The notes under the pieces are model-generated. The model did not search any database. It was not told the DNA's origin and was given only the letters and a program-made list of their open reading frames with translations. A program made the translations under genes and the position numbers. Shown piece by piece: positions 1 through 7,531 of a DNA stretch of 64,000 nucleotides. Position 1 is the stretch's first letter, and each line of letters begins with the position of its first letter. Location of the stretch: positions 1 through 64,000 of the forward strand of contig NZ_JAECZB010000004.1 of NCBI RefSeq assembly GCF_016056295.1, written 5' to 3'. The stretch comes from Atlanticothrix silvestris CENA357 (GTDB lineage: Bacteria > Cyanobacteriota > Cyanobacteriia > Cyanobacteriales > Nostocaceae).

Positions 1-115
1 AAAATAATCTTTGTGATTAACATGATGTTTCTAGATTATTAATAAATCCTGAGAGTCAGCCAGATTAAAAAATCAACCATTTCTTTGACTGCAACGAGAA
101 TTTTAGGAGTAAATT

Positions 116-346
116 ATGGCAACTATCGCTCTTTCTGAACTCCATGCTGTTGGTTCACAACTATTTCAAGATTCTGAAAGTTTCCTCAATGAAATGAGTG
201 ATGTAGATTCCATCGTTGGTGGTTACGATGGCTACGTCAGCGATATGTCTGGATTGACAAAGCTAGCTGAAGCTTGGGTCTATACTTATGGCATTGGCCA
301 TATTGGTTATTTAGCTAAGTCATTCAGCGGTCACTACGGATACTAA
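116..346 (+). CDS. Double-glycine leader RiPP precursor peptide 1
   Basis: 76-residue peptide with the layout of a cyanobacterial RiPP or bacteriocin precursor. A polar leader starts MATIALSELHAVGSQLF, continues with an acidic SESFLNEMSDVDS stretch, and ends in IVGG at residues 33-36, a double-glycine cleavage motif of the kind cut by C39-type peptidases. The predicted 40-residue core is rich in Tyr, Gly, Ser and Thr and contains no Cys. A ribosome-binding site (TAGGAG) lies upstream. The next gene is 86% or so identical and keeps the leader nearly unchanged, while the third copy is much more diverged. Downstream sit an APH-like kinase and a HopA1-family protein, the usual Ser/Thr dehydration pair, so modification to dehydroalanine or dehydrobutyrine is a reasonable inference. 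No peptidase/transporter gene is in the window; it may lie upstream of base 1 or elsewhere. Confidence 0.8.
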   Translation: MATIALSELHAVGSQLFQDSESFLNEMSDVDSIVGGYDGYVSDMSGLTKLAEAWVYTYGIGHIGYLAKSFSGHYGY

Positions 347-350
347 ATAG

Positions 351-370
351 CTTTGTAGTTCTCTACAAAG
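351..370 (+). terminator. Hairpin after precursor 1
   Basis: Perfect 8-bp stem CTTTGTAG/CTACAAAG with a TTCT tetraloop, a few bases after the stop codon. No U-run follows, so it is more likely an RNA-stabilising or processing hairpin, or a weak attenuator, than a strong intrinsic terminator. An equivalent hairpin follows the second precursor. Confidence 0.55.
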
Positions 371-502
371 GCTAGATTGGCTCTCTAGGGAGTAAAAGTA
401 ATCTTTGTGAGCAACATAAAGTTACTCAATTACTAATAAATCTTGAGAGCCAGCCAAACTAAACAATCAACATTTTCTTTCTTTACAGCGAGAATTTTAA
501 TT

Positions 503-733
503 ATGGCAACTATCACTCTTTCTCAACTACACGCTGCTGGCTCTGAACTATTCCAAGATTCCGAAAGTTTCCTCAATGAAATGAGTGATGTCGATTCCAT
601 CGTTGGTGGTTATGATAGCTACGTCAGCGACATGTCGGGATTGACAAAACTGGCTGAAGCTTGGGTCTATACTTATGCTATTGGCCATATTAGCTATTTA
701 GCTAAATCATTCAGCGATAGCTACTATGGATAG
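503..733 (+). CDS. Double-glycine leader RiPP precursor peptide 2
   Basis: 76-residue paralogue of the preceding peptide, beginning MATITLSQLHAAGSELF and carrying the same acidic leader and IVGG at 33-36. Differences are concentrated in a few core positions (for instance Gly to Ser at 39 and 63) and in the extreme C-terminus (FSDSYYG instead of FSGHYGY). The core again lacks Cys. An upstream in-frame ATG would add 20 residues, but those are encoded by the duplicated 5' leader, so the start at MATI is preferred because it matches the neighbour exactly. The two genes are clearly a recent tandem duplication, including the 5' leader and the 3' hairpin. Confidence 0.8.
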   Translation: MATITLSQLHAAGSELFQDSESFLNEMSDVDSIVGGYDSYVSDMSGLTKLAEAWVYTYAIGHISYLAKSFSDSYYG

Positions 734-744
734 ATACCAAATAG

Positions 745-764
745 CTTTGTAGTTTCCTACAAAA
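745..764 (+). terminator. Hairpin after precursor 2
   Basis: CTTTGTAG-TTTC-CTACAAA, the copy of the hairpin behind precursor 1, without a U-tract. Its conservation between duplicates suggests it matters for transcript ends or stability. Confidence 0.5.
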
Positions 765-870
765 GTTAGTTACTCTCCAGGGATTAAAAGTATTCTTTGT
801 GGCCGACATAAAGTTTATTCATTACTAATAATCCCTTGAGAGTTAATCAGATTAAATCATCTATTTATGC

Positions 871-938
871 ACAACCAGTTATAAAAAGGGGGAAATTGTC
901 TGGATTTCATAATGTCTGTGCTTCCCCTTATTGGTTGT
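871..938. repeat. Imperfect inverted repeat before precursor 3
   Basis: ACAACCA and AAGGGGGAA on the left are mirrored by TTCCCCTT and TTGGTTGT on the right, around a roughly 27-nt loop. It separates the third copy of the repeated leader from the third precursor gene. It could be a mobile palindrome inserted into that leader or an attenuator. Confidence 0.45.
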
Positions 939-1029
939 TAACTGTTAAAAAAATCTGAAAAATACCTTAATGAGTTTAAAGAATTAAACTGCATTTCGGT
1001 GAAAAGCTACAAAGGCTGAATGTAAATAA

Positions 1030-1239
1030 ATGGCAAAGATCATAATTTCTGAATTGCATCCTGTTGATTCAGAAATATTCCTGACCGACCTGAACGATGA
1101 TTCTAAATATATATATGGTGGTGAAAACTACGCTATTGACCAAAGTTACTACGTGGCTGCGAAGCTTTTTGAAGCTGTAATATCGGCATTTGCTATTTAC
1201 AGTATTACGTGGATTGTAATGTCCTTTAATGCTGAATAG
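1030..1239 (+). CDS. Divergent double-glycine precursor peptide 3
   Basis: 69-residue peptide starting MAKIIISELHPVDSEIF, which keeps the SELH-x3-S-x2-F leader signature of the two upstream peptides, and a GG at residues 30-31. The rest has diverged: a 38-residue core rich in Tyr, Phe, Ala and Ile, with a hydrophobic tail and again no Cys. It is the last small gene before the kinase. It may be a second product scaffold or a decaying copy; the intact frame and conserved leader argue for function. It is shorter than the other two mainly because the acidic leader spacer is reduced. Confidence 0.65.
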   Translation: MAKIIISELHPVDSEIFLTDLNDDSKYIYGGENYAIDQSYYVAAKLFEAVISAFAIYSITWIVMSFNAE

Positions 1240-1415
1240 TACGAGCTTTTTTTGTGATATCTGCTTCAAAGTAGCCTAATACAATGTCTAACAAAAAGAT
1301 TGTTTTAGTTGTTTTTGGACATGATTATGGTGTATTAATAGTTGATTAAATCACGAAAGAAACTTTAAAATTGACGAAAAATTTGAGTTATTAATTTTTA
1401 AATTGGTCTAAACCT

Positions 1416-2597
1416 ATGCCACCATTTGTATTGAGTTCTCAAAATGTTTTTGACTATCTCATTTCTCAAGGTCTGTGTATTCTAGAAGAGAAGTCATTGA
1501 GCCATATTGATCTCAAACCAGCTAAAAATTTTAATTTATTACTTAGCTTGCCAAGCGATCGCAAGCTTTTAGTGAAACAAGAGCGTTATAACCGAGAAGG
1601 TAAAACTGTCGGTGAATTTTTGCAAGAATGGCGAGTTCACGAGTTTTTACACAATTTTTCAGAACTGAGCCAAATTTACCCATGTTTTTCGGAAGCGGTG
1701 CATTTTAACGCTGAACATTCAATAATTGTTTTCAATTATCTCAACGACTATCGCGATTTGTCAGAGTTTTATACTAAGGAAAATTATTTTCCCCGCGAGA
1801 TTGCAGCGACTGTGGGAGCTACTCTGGCATCAATTCATCGTCTCACTTTTGATAATCAAGACTATCAGGAGTTCTTCAACAGCACCGAGGACACAGTTAG
1901 CCAACAAACTCCTAACCTGGCTCGTGATTTAGATAGAATCACTCCAGCAGTGTTTGGTATGGTTCCTAGCCACGGTCTGAAATTCTTTACTCTTTATCAA
2001 CGTTATGACAGCCTCGGAAAAGCGATCGCAGATTTAAGTACCGCTTTCACTCCTTGTTGTCTAACCCATAATGACCTGAAGCTAAACAATATTCTTTTAT
2101 CCTTAAATTGGGAAGAAGCACTTTTGCAAAATAGATTAGGGACAGACAGCATCATTCGATTGATTGACTGGGAACGCTGTGCATGGGGAGATCCGGCTAA
2201 CGATTTAGGAACATTGATTGCTAGCTATCTGCAAATCTGGCTGCACAGTTTGGTTACTAGCAATACGATCGCGATCGAAGAGTCTTTACGCCTAGCTACG
2301 ATACCTCTGCATCTACTTCAGCCTTCAATTACAGCACTGGCTATTGCTTATTTGGCTAATTTCCCGGAAATCATCGAGCGTCGTCCTGATTTCTTGCAGC
2401 GAGTGATGCAATTTTGCGGTTTAGCTTTGATTAAAGCTATTCAAGCACAACTCCAGCATGAAAAAACCTTTGGTAATGCAGGTATCTGTATGTTACAAGT
2501 TGCCAAGAGTTTGTTGTGTCGTCCTGAAGCATCAATTCCGACAATTTTTGGTATGGAAGCATCAACCCTGGCTAATACAAATCTATCTCTCGCTTAA
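1416..2597 (+). CDS. APH-fold kinase, probable RiPP Ser/Thr kinase
   Basis: 393-residue phosphotransferase with the aminoglycoside phosphotransferase/protein-kinase-like fold. The N-lobe has LLVKQ with Lys54 as candidate ATP-anchoring lysine. The catalytic loop reads THNDLKLNNIL (His218, Asp220, Asn224/225) and the metal-binding loop reads RLIDWERCAWGDP (Asp251), followed by NDLG. Proteins of this fold partner with HopA1-family lyases in class V lanthipeptide (LxmK with LxmY) and thioviridamide-type biosynthesis, where the kinase phosphorylates Ser/Thr of the precursor and the lyase removes phosphate. The adjacent HopA1 gene and three upstream precursors make that the best reading here. Substrate is not shown by sequence; a small-molecule kinase cannot be excluded. 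Confidence 0.75.
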   Translation: MPPFVLSSQNVFDYLISQGLCILEEKSLSHIDLKPAKNFNLLLSLPSDRKLLVKQERYNREGKTVGEFLQEWRVHEFLHNFSELSQIYPCFSEAVHFNAEHSIIVFNYLNDYRDLSEFYTKENYFPREIAATVGATLASIHRLTFDNQDYQEFFNSTEDTVSQQTPNLARDLDRITPAVFGMVPSHGLKFFTLYQRYDSLGKAIADLSTAFTPCCLTHNDLKLNNILLSLNWEEALLQNRLGTDSIIRLIDWERCAWGDPANDLGTLIASYLQIWLHSLVTSNTIAIEESLRLATIPLHLLQPSITALAIAYLANFPEIIERRPDFLQRVMQFCGLALIKAIQAQLQHEKTFGNAGICMLQVAKSLLCRPEASIPTIFGMEASTLANTNLSLA

Positions 2598-2647
2598 AAG
2601 CGTCTCAGGGAGTGGAAACTAGGAAAGAAAAATTTTCATCTTGCATT

Positions 2648-2663
2648 GTGAACGATAGTTCAC
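2648..2663. promoter_or_regulatory. Palindrome GTGAAC-GATA-GTTCAC
   Basis: Perfect 6-bp inverted repeat with a 4-base spacer in the gap between kinase and HopA1 genes. It could be an operator or an RNA hairpin controlling the downstream gene. No regulator can be named. Confidence 0.35.
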
Positions 2664-2906
2664 GGGTGTCTCTTGCAAAAGTAGTTTTTACACTCTTTTA
2701 AGGAAAGAGGCTGAGGGGAAAATTATTTATTTATATCATTTCCGACTAATTAGTGATAGATAATTCCTGCATCTATGCAAAAGGAAAATCCCCTTTTTCT
2801 CTGCTCCCTGACCCCTGCGGTCTTAACCATAAGTCTTTCACCGAACACGATATTACTTCCCTCTCCTCATCTTTGCACCACTCTCAACTCACAGGCAAGT
2901 ACATAT

Positions 2907-4010
2907 ATGCAATTATTAAATTCACTGGCAAGCCAACTGCAAGACGTTCCACAATCATTGCAGACATCATTAGAAAATATTGTTCATCAGGTTCAGATCG
3001 AATCTCACTATTGTATTAAACACCCAGATTACAAACCCTTGGAGGTGCCAGAGTCAGCAGCTTCTCGGTTTCGACAATTACCCTTAGATCTTCAGAATAA
3101 GTTTTTGGGTCTACAATTGCGTAGTTTTCTTTATGGTGTTTATTACAATGGGGCTTTGAAACCTAACCTTACATCCAATGCAGAAGTAACGAATTTAGCA
3201 TTGAACCAAAATCTAGAAAATAACACCTTGTTAGGTGTAGATTTAGCATTTTACGATCGCCTACATCAAAACAACAGAAGTGAAGGCTATTTGAGCCACG
3301 ATTGGTTAGTGGTCAGAGAAGAAACAGATGATACTCTGGCTGTACAAAGAAATGGTTTGACATTGCACATTGACCGTGCCCACCATTTGCAACCACAAGA
3401 CCGATCTGTGGCTATAGGCAATTTAGTAGCAATCAAAATGCCTAAAAATATAGTGCAAAACGGATTTTATATGGCAGTGGGAAATTTAGGTGTTTCTCAA
3501 GGTGATCAGAGTCTTGTACGTGTCTATTTCAACTTAAGTCCTGAAGGTGCAGTTGCAATTATGGACTGTTTAACAGTCCAACTCAATGCCTTAGACATTC
3601 CTTTTTCATTTAAAGTACTATACAACCCTACAGATTATGTACGTTATGACTCAGGAGTGCTTTATTTTGACAAAAGCAACTACGAAGCTGTTCACGGAGT
3701 ATTAGAAAGGTTGTATGCAGAATACGAATTCCATTTTTCTGAATCAGTGCCTTTGTTTACTAAGTTAATAGCACCAGGGTTAGCGATCGCCGAAGAACCA
3801 AACCGCAAATTTGGCGACCAAGAAAGTTTTGGTGCTAATCGTTGTCAAGTAATTGCTAATGCTTTACTTGATGCTTGGCTAGAAGGAAATGATACGCCAG
3901 CAGGTCGAATAACATCAATTTTACAGCATTTTTCACTACACGAAATTGAATTGCAACGTCCTTATCTGAATGCCAACTCAGAGGATATCTATACTCCCAT
4001 ACAAATATAA
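2907..4010 (+). CDS. HopA1-family protein, probable RiPP phospho-lyase
   Basis: 367 residues from the chosen ATG (MQLLNSLASQL). The open frame extends 44 codons further upstream, but that part looks non-coding and is read in two frames. The C-terminal two thirds match the T3SS effector HopA1 family: RVYFNLSPEGAVAIM, then IPFSFKVLYNPTDYVRYDSG, YFDKSNY, and a late VPLFTKLIAPGLAIAEEP with ESFGANRCQ. Relatives LxmY and TvaD act with an APH-like kinase to eliminate phosphate from phospho-Ser/Thr, giving dehydroamino acids. With no Cys in the neighbouring precursors, the product could be a linear dehydro-peptide or be crosslinked in some other way. The family assignment is firm; the reaction is inferred from context. 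Confidence 0.75.
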   Translation: MQLLNSLASQLQDVPQSLQTSLENIVHQVQIESHYCIKHPDYKPLEVPESAASRFRQLPLDLQNKFLGLQLRSFLYGVYYNGALKPNLTSNAEVTNLALNQNLENNTLLGVDLAFYDRLHQNNRSEGYLSHDWLVVREETDDTLAVQRNGLTLHIDRAHHLQPQDRSVAIGNLVAIKMPKNIVQNGFYMAVGNLGVSQGDQSLVRVYFNLSPEGAVAIMDCLTVQLNALDIPFSFKVLYNPTDYVRYDSGVLYFDKSNYEAVHGVLERLYAEYEFHFSESVPLFTKLIAPGLAIAEEPNRKFGDQESFGANRCQVIANALLDAWLEGNDTPAGRITSILQHFSLHEIELQRPYLNANSEDIYTPIQI

Positions 4011-4141
4011 ACAATATTGGGGAAAAGGTTAAAGGGTAAAGGATGAAGAAACAAACACCTTTCCCTTTACCCTGCTGTATAAAGACACAAATATTTACTG
4101 AAACTTAATAATCAAGTTTAAAGCCACATATTAGAGGTAGT

Positions 4142-4438
4142 ATGATGACTGAAGATTTTTCCCAACCTAATCAAACATCAAACATTATAATCAGTTATGA
4201 AGAATGGCAGCAGATTCTCAAAGCGATTATTGCCAGAAAATATTCTTGGGCTTGTGTTTTAATTCTTTATTGTCTTGGCTATAATCCTATGAAATACATA
4301 CCCTATCGTACTTATATTCGATTAATAAAAAATAATTGTACATTGGGCAGCAGCATAAACAATAATAATGAAACTACTAGCATAAACTTAAATAATTTTA
4401 ATATGGAAATAAAAGAAAATGAAATAAATAACAACTAA
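4142..4438 (+). CDS. HetP-family heterocyst commitment protein
   Basis: 98 residues. Residues 19-66 carry the HetP signature: [20 protein letters not shown] followed by [14 protein letters not shown], then a low-complexity Asn-rich tail. HetP and its paralogues in Anabaena control commitment to heterocyst differentiation. This is one of the short paralogues rather than certainly HetP itself, so no symbol is given. It stands alone, about 130 bp after the HopA1 gene and on the same strand, so it could be co-transcribed or independent. The presence of the family supports a heterocystous host. Confidence 0.8.
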   Translation: MMTEDFSQPNQTSNIIISYEEWQQILKAIIARKYSWACVLILYCLGYNPMKYIPYRTYIRLIKNNCTLGSSINNNNETTSINLNNFNMEIKENEINNN

Positions 4439-4534
4439 AAATATATCTAATCGATCTTAATTACCTTGACCTTAATCAATAAAAACTACGATTTTCAAGT
4501 CAGACTTGTTGAAATAGTTATTTTGATTAAATTC

Positions 4535-4559
4535 ATCCCCCGACTAAAGCACGGGGGAT
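4535..4559. repeat. GC-rich hairpin ATCCCCCG/CGGGGGAT
   Basis: 8-bp perfect stem with a 9-base ACTAAAGCA loop followed by TTTTGCTTTTCT. CCCCGACTAAAG-CGGGG hairpins often mark IS200/IS605-type element ends in cyanobacteria, and this one could also terminate transcription. No transposase is nearby. A 63-codon frame over it looks spurious. The rest of 4439-4844 shows no gene. Confidence 0.5.
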
Positions 4560-4844
4560 TTTGCTTTTCTCCAAGAGAAACTGGCGTTAACAAGTTATGG
4601 AGCCGAGCCGTCAAGAGTTTGCTGCCTCATAGCAGTTATAGATTTTTTCGCCGGTAATATTTCTATACAATTGGGTTTCGTTTTGCTAGCTTTCACCTTT
4701 CACTGTTAGCAGCTTGTTTTGCAGATAAAACTGTGACATACTTGTATACAATATTTATTAACTAGCTTATTCCTACCAAATTAGTGTATTTTAAAATAAA
4801 AGGATAATTTTGTACAAGCCGACTAAATATTATCTTGTAAAATT

Positions 4845-5648
4845 ATGAAGCAAATTAGGCTTACTAATGGTGCAGGTAAATTAACTGCATTTTTATTCTT
4901 AATAACAATTTTATTGACACCTTTTGTGATCATTAATGCTGGCGAACGCGGCGTAGTAATGCAGTTTGGTAGAGTAGAAGAAACAATTCTAAACGAGGGA
5001 ATACACATTGTAATTCCGATCGTCAACACAGTTAAAAAAATTAATGTAAGAGTTCAAAAACAAGAAATATCTACTGAAGCTTCTTCTAAAGATTTACAAG
5101 AAGTTTTTATAGATGTAGCATTAAATTGGCATATTATACCCGAAGATAGTAATGTAGTTTTTCAAAATATTGGTGAAGAACAAGACGTAATTGATAAAAT
5201 TATTAATCCCGCAGTAGAAGAAGTCTTAAAAGCAGTTATGGCTAGGTATACAGCAGAAGAAATAGTGACCAAACGAGGAGATGTAAAATCTGGAATTGAT
5301 AATATATTGATGACAAGATTGAATAACTATCATATTACAGTTGATGATATTTCACTCGTTAATGTTAATTTTTCCAATAAGTTCAATGAAGCAGTAGAGG
5401 CAAAACAAATTGCAGAGCAAGATGCAAAGCGAGCAGATTTTATCGCACTAAAAGCAGCAAAACAAGCAGAAGCTAAAGTTAATTTAGCTAAAGGAGAAGC
5501 AGAAATAAATAGATTACTACGTGAAAGTTTGACTAATGAAATACTAGAAAGACAAGCAATAGAAAAATGGGATGGTAAATTACCTTTAATTATGACTAAA
5601 GACACTCCTAAACTTTTAAATATGAATGAAATTTTAAAATTACATTAA
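4845..5648 (+). CDS. Prohibitin/SPFH-domain membrane protein
   Basis: 267 residues. One N-terminal membrane segment (about 14-33) is followed by the SPFH/prohibitin domain starting GERGVVMQFGRVEETILNEG, with the typical NVRVQKQEISTEASSKDLQ strand and a long Lys/Ala/Glu helix (AEAKVNLAKGEAEINRLL) expected to form coiled coils. Prohibitins assemble into membrane rings and often modulate proteases. Length matches bacterial prohibitins. No FtsH or NfeD gene sits beside it, so the partner is unknown. Confidence 0.85.
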   Translation: MKQIRLTNGAGKLTAFLFLITILLTPFVIINAGERGVVMQFGRVEETILNEGIHIVIPIVNTVKKINVRVQKQEISTEASSKDLQEVFIDVALNWHIIPEDSNVVFQNIGEEQDVIDKIINPAVEEVLKAVMARYTAEEIVTKRGDVKSGIDNILMTRLNNYHITVDDISLVNVNFSNKFNEAVEAKQIAEQDAKRADFIALKAAKQAEAKVNLAKGEAEINRLLRESLTNEILERQAIEKWDGKLPLIMTKDTPKLLNMNEILKLH

Positions 5649-5700
5649 ATTAATTTAACAAAATATATCCAACTTATTGAATAAAATGGGAATTTGTTTG

Positions 5701-6129
5701 TTAAACACCCGATAAGAAATTAGGAGTATCAATAATTTTAAATTGGATTAATACTAAAATCAAAAAGGTATACACAGTTGAAGAAACTAAGCCTGTTAAT
5801 AATTCTTTTTTTAAGTTACGCTCTTGGGATTGTTTTTGTAAAACATCGATTGCACCTGCTTGCATCAACAAAATACCAACAATATTAGATAGCCAGTAAC
5901 CGATGATGACACAAGGCATAAATAATTTAGGAGCAAAAAGGCTACAAATATAGCCGAAAAAATAAGCAATTGGTAAATTGAACACCAAGTCATTCCACCA
6001 GCATAATGGCGATAATAAATATCCAATGACTAAGAAAAATCCACCTCTAAGTTTCTGTAATAATGTTTTGGGTAAATTATCCGAAGTCTGGGATAACAAA
6101 TCTTGATCACTCTTTTTGATCTCATTCAT
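5701..6129 (-). CDS. Small membrane protein of unknown function
   Basis: 142 residues with about three hydrophobic segments (near 30-50, 52-75 and 115-135) and the motif LLSPLCWWNDLVFNLPIAYFFG. I do not recognise a named family. A copy of the TACGG-N6-GATAGG motif lies 15-37 bases before its start codon and reads in the same direction. That links it to the transport/sulfur genes that follow. Confidence 0.65.
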   Translation of the reverse strand: MNEIKKSDQDLLSQTSDNLPKTLLQKLRGGFFLVIGYLLSPLCWWNDLVFNLPIAYFFGYICSLFAPKLFMPCVIIGYWLSNIVGILLMQAGAIDVLQKQSQERNLKKELLTGLVSSTVYTFLILVLIQFKIIDTPNFLSGV

Positions 6130-6143
6130 GTTTGTACATTAAT

Positions 6144-6166
6144 CCTATCAATTAACCGTAGTTTAA
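6144..6166 (-). promoter_or_regulatory. Shared regulatory motif, copy 1
   Basis: On the minus strand: AACTACGG, then TTAATT, then GATAGG. It lies just upstream of the 142-residue membrane protein. The TACGG-N6-(G/T/C)AT arrangement recurs upstream of eight other sites up to 22.4 kb. Confidence 0.6.
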
Positions 6167-6239
6167 AATAAAAAAGCAAAAAAGTCCAGAGCCAAACATA
6201 AATTCAATTTTATACTTAAGTAATAATACTTAACTTAAC

Positions 6240-6376
6240 GTGAGTTCGACAAGTCTTATTTGACCTCTCCCCCAACTCTCCGTGTCGGAGAGGGGAGCAA
6301 AAAGCCCAATTTTCCGTTACTCCTCTCTTTCCGTTTCGGAGAGGAAGGGAGTGAGTGAGAGGTTCATCGAACTCAC
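6240..6376. mobile_element. MITE-like element with GTGAGTTCGA ends
   Basis: About 137 bp bounded by perfect 10-bp inverted repeats GTGAGTTCGA/TCGAACTCAC. Nested inside are TGACCTCTCC/GAGAGGTTCA and two CGGAGAGG hairpins, so nearly the whole element folds on itself. It has no coding capacity. A solo end of the same type occurs near 46169, after the methyltransferase gene. Confidence 0.65.
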
Positions 6377-6422
6377 ATTAATTTAGCTGTATTAATAAAA
6401 ACTTGAATTTAATTCAAAAACT

Positions 6423-7208
6423 TTATTCGTTATTAAGTAACTGCTGTTCTTCGGGAAGTAACTTCGTTTCACTTACTGGCTTTTCACTGGTGATATTTGT
6501 CGATTGTGATAATGGTCGAATAATTAAACTCACGCCAATTGCCCAAGCGATCGCTACCATCCAACCTGCAATAATATCACTAGGAAAATGTACTCCTAAA
6601 TATAGTCGTGTCCAGCTAATGGCCAATATAAACACGCTACCAAAAATCACTGTCAACCAGCACCAAACACTACCCCAAGTTAAAATTACCAAAATAGCAA
6701 TCAACGTCATGCTCGTCATGGCGTGACCACTAGGAAATGAATAATCAAACTCTGGTGCAACTGAGTTCCAGAGGTCGGGGCGTACTCTGTGCCAAAATTC
6801 CTTAGCTGTGCGGTTGATAATTGCACTACCAGCAGCAGTAATAAGTAAATAGGTGAGCGATCGCCAGCGACGTTGCAGTAGTAAAATAAGTGCGATCGCG
6901 CTCAGAATGGGTAATACAATCCAAAAAGAACCAAATTTTGTCAATATCGCGGCGAATACATCCAACTGCGGCTGTGCTATCGAGTGAATCGTTACCAGAA
7001 CCGGTAAATCCCAAGGAAAACCACCTTCGTTGTACCTCACCTCTAACGCCAGCAGTCCAAAAATTTGCAGTGGTAAATATATCCCCACAAACAACAGCAA
7101 CAAAGAGCGCCAATGGGTAATTAACAATCTTTGCACAAACCTGATGGGCAATCGCGGCTTTTGCGGTAATGTTTGATTTTCGTCGTTGACTTTTTCTAAC
7201 TCTGCCAT
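6423..7208 (-). CDS. PAP2-family membrane phosphatase
   Basis: 261 residues, about six membrane segments. The three phosphatase motifs are present: KEFWHRVRP (K-x6-RP), FPSGHAMTS (PSGH) and TRLYLGVHFPSD (R-x5-H-x3-D). Such enzymes dephosphorylate phosphatidic acid or undecaprenyl pyrophosphate at the membrane. Substrate cannot be told from sequence. It is transcribed away from the TauE-type gene. A TACGG half-motif lies just before its start, but without the second half. Confidence 0.85.
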   Translation of the reverse strand: MAELEKVNDENQTLPQKPRLPIRFVQRLLITHWRSLLLLFVGIYLPLQIFGLLALEVRYNEGGFPWDLPVLVTIHSIAQPQLDVFAAILTKFGSFWIVLPILSAIALILLLQRRWRSLTYLLITAAGSAIINRTAKEFWHRVRPDLWNSVAPEFDYSFPSGHAMTSMTLIAILVILTWGSVWCWLTVIFGSVFILAISWTRLYLGVHFPSDIIAGWMVAIAWAIGVSLIIRPLSQSTNITSEKPVSETKLLPEEQQLLNNE

Positions 7209-7394
7209 ATCAAATACGGTATTAAGCTGTAGTTAATGTAGTTCTTTGAAATACTATTATCTAGTCTAATACTGGACTGCAAATCTTTGCTAAAAGTCAA
7301 TTTTTTATAAAATTGGCTAATTTTCTAGTATAGAAAAATATAAGTAAGTTGTATATCTTTTACAAAAACGTAGACTTTTATTATTTTTAATTTT

Positions 7395-7416
7395 AAAATA
7401 CGGTAAGTCGATCAAG
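7395..7416 (+). promoter_or_regulatory. Shared regulatory motif, copy 2
   Basis: AATACGG, then TAAGTC, then GATCAAG, about 115 bases upstream of the TauE/SafE gene and in the same direction. Otherwise the 320-base gap 7209-7531 is AT-rich and featureless. Confidence 0.55.
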
Positions 7417-7531
7417 TTTTAGTAATTTATGGAATTTTCCCAGCAGTCATTAAAAACTTGCCCTTACAACCAGTCTTTCAGTTTCAGCTAAACAAAGCCA
7501 CATTCGCAAAACCCCACTCAAGGACAGGAGT

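Larger units (their letters stand above)
1..860 (+). repeat. Threefold repeated precursor leader/promoter unit
   Basis: Three related stretches of about 75-110 bp lie at roughly 3-115, 394-502 and 785-860. They share CTTTGTG, an AACATRA-type block, ACTAATAAATC and GAGAGYCAGCCA. The first two lead directly into near-identical small genes; the third leads, after an extra 170 bp, into the divergent third small gene. The simplest reading is tandem duplication of promoter/5' UTR plus gene. Function as promoter is inferred from position only. Confidence 0.6.

Noticed and set aside
2753-3019. 88-codon frame overlapping the HopA1 start
   Set aside because: Different frame from a well-supported protein, no ribosome-binding site, no features.
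4466-4657. 63-codon frame over the CCCCCG hairpin
   Set aside because: Covers a repeat-type palindrome, composition not protein-like.
7213-7236. Extra copy of the shared motif before the PAP2 gene
   Set aside because: Has TACGG but the second half is missing at the fixed distance.
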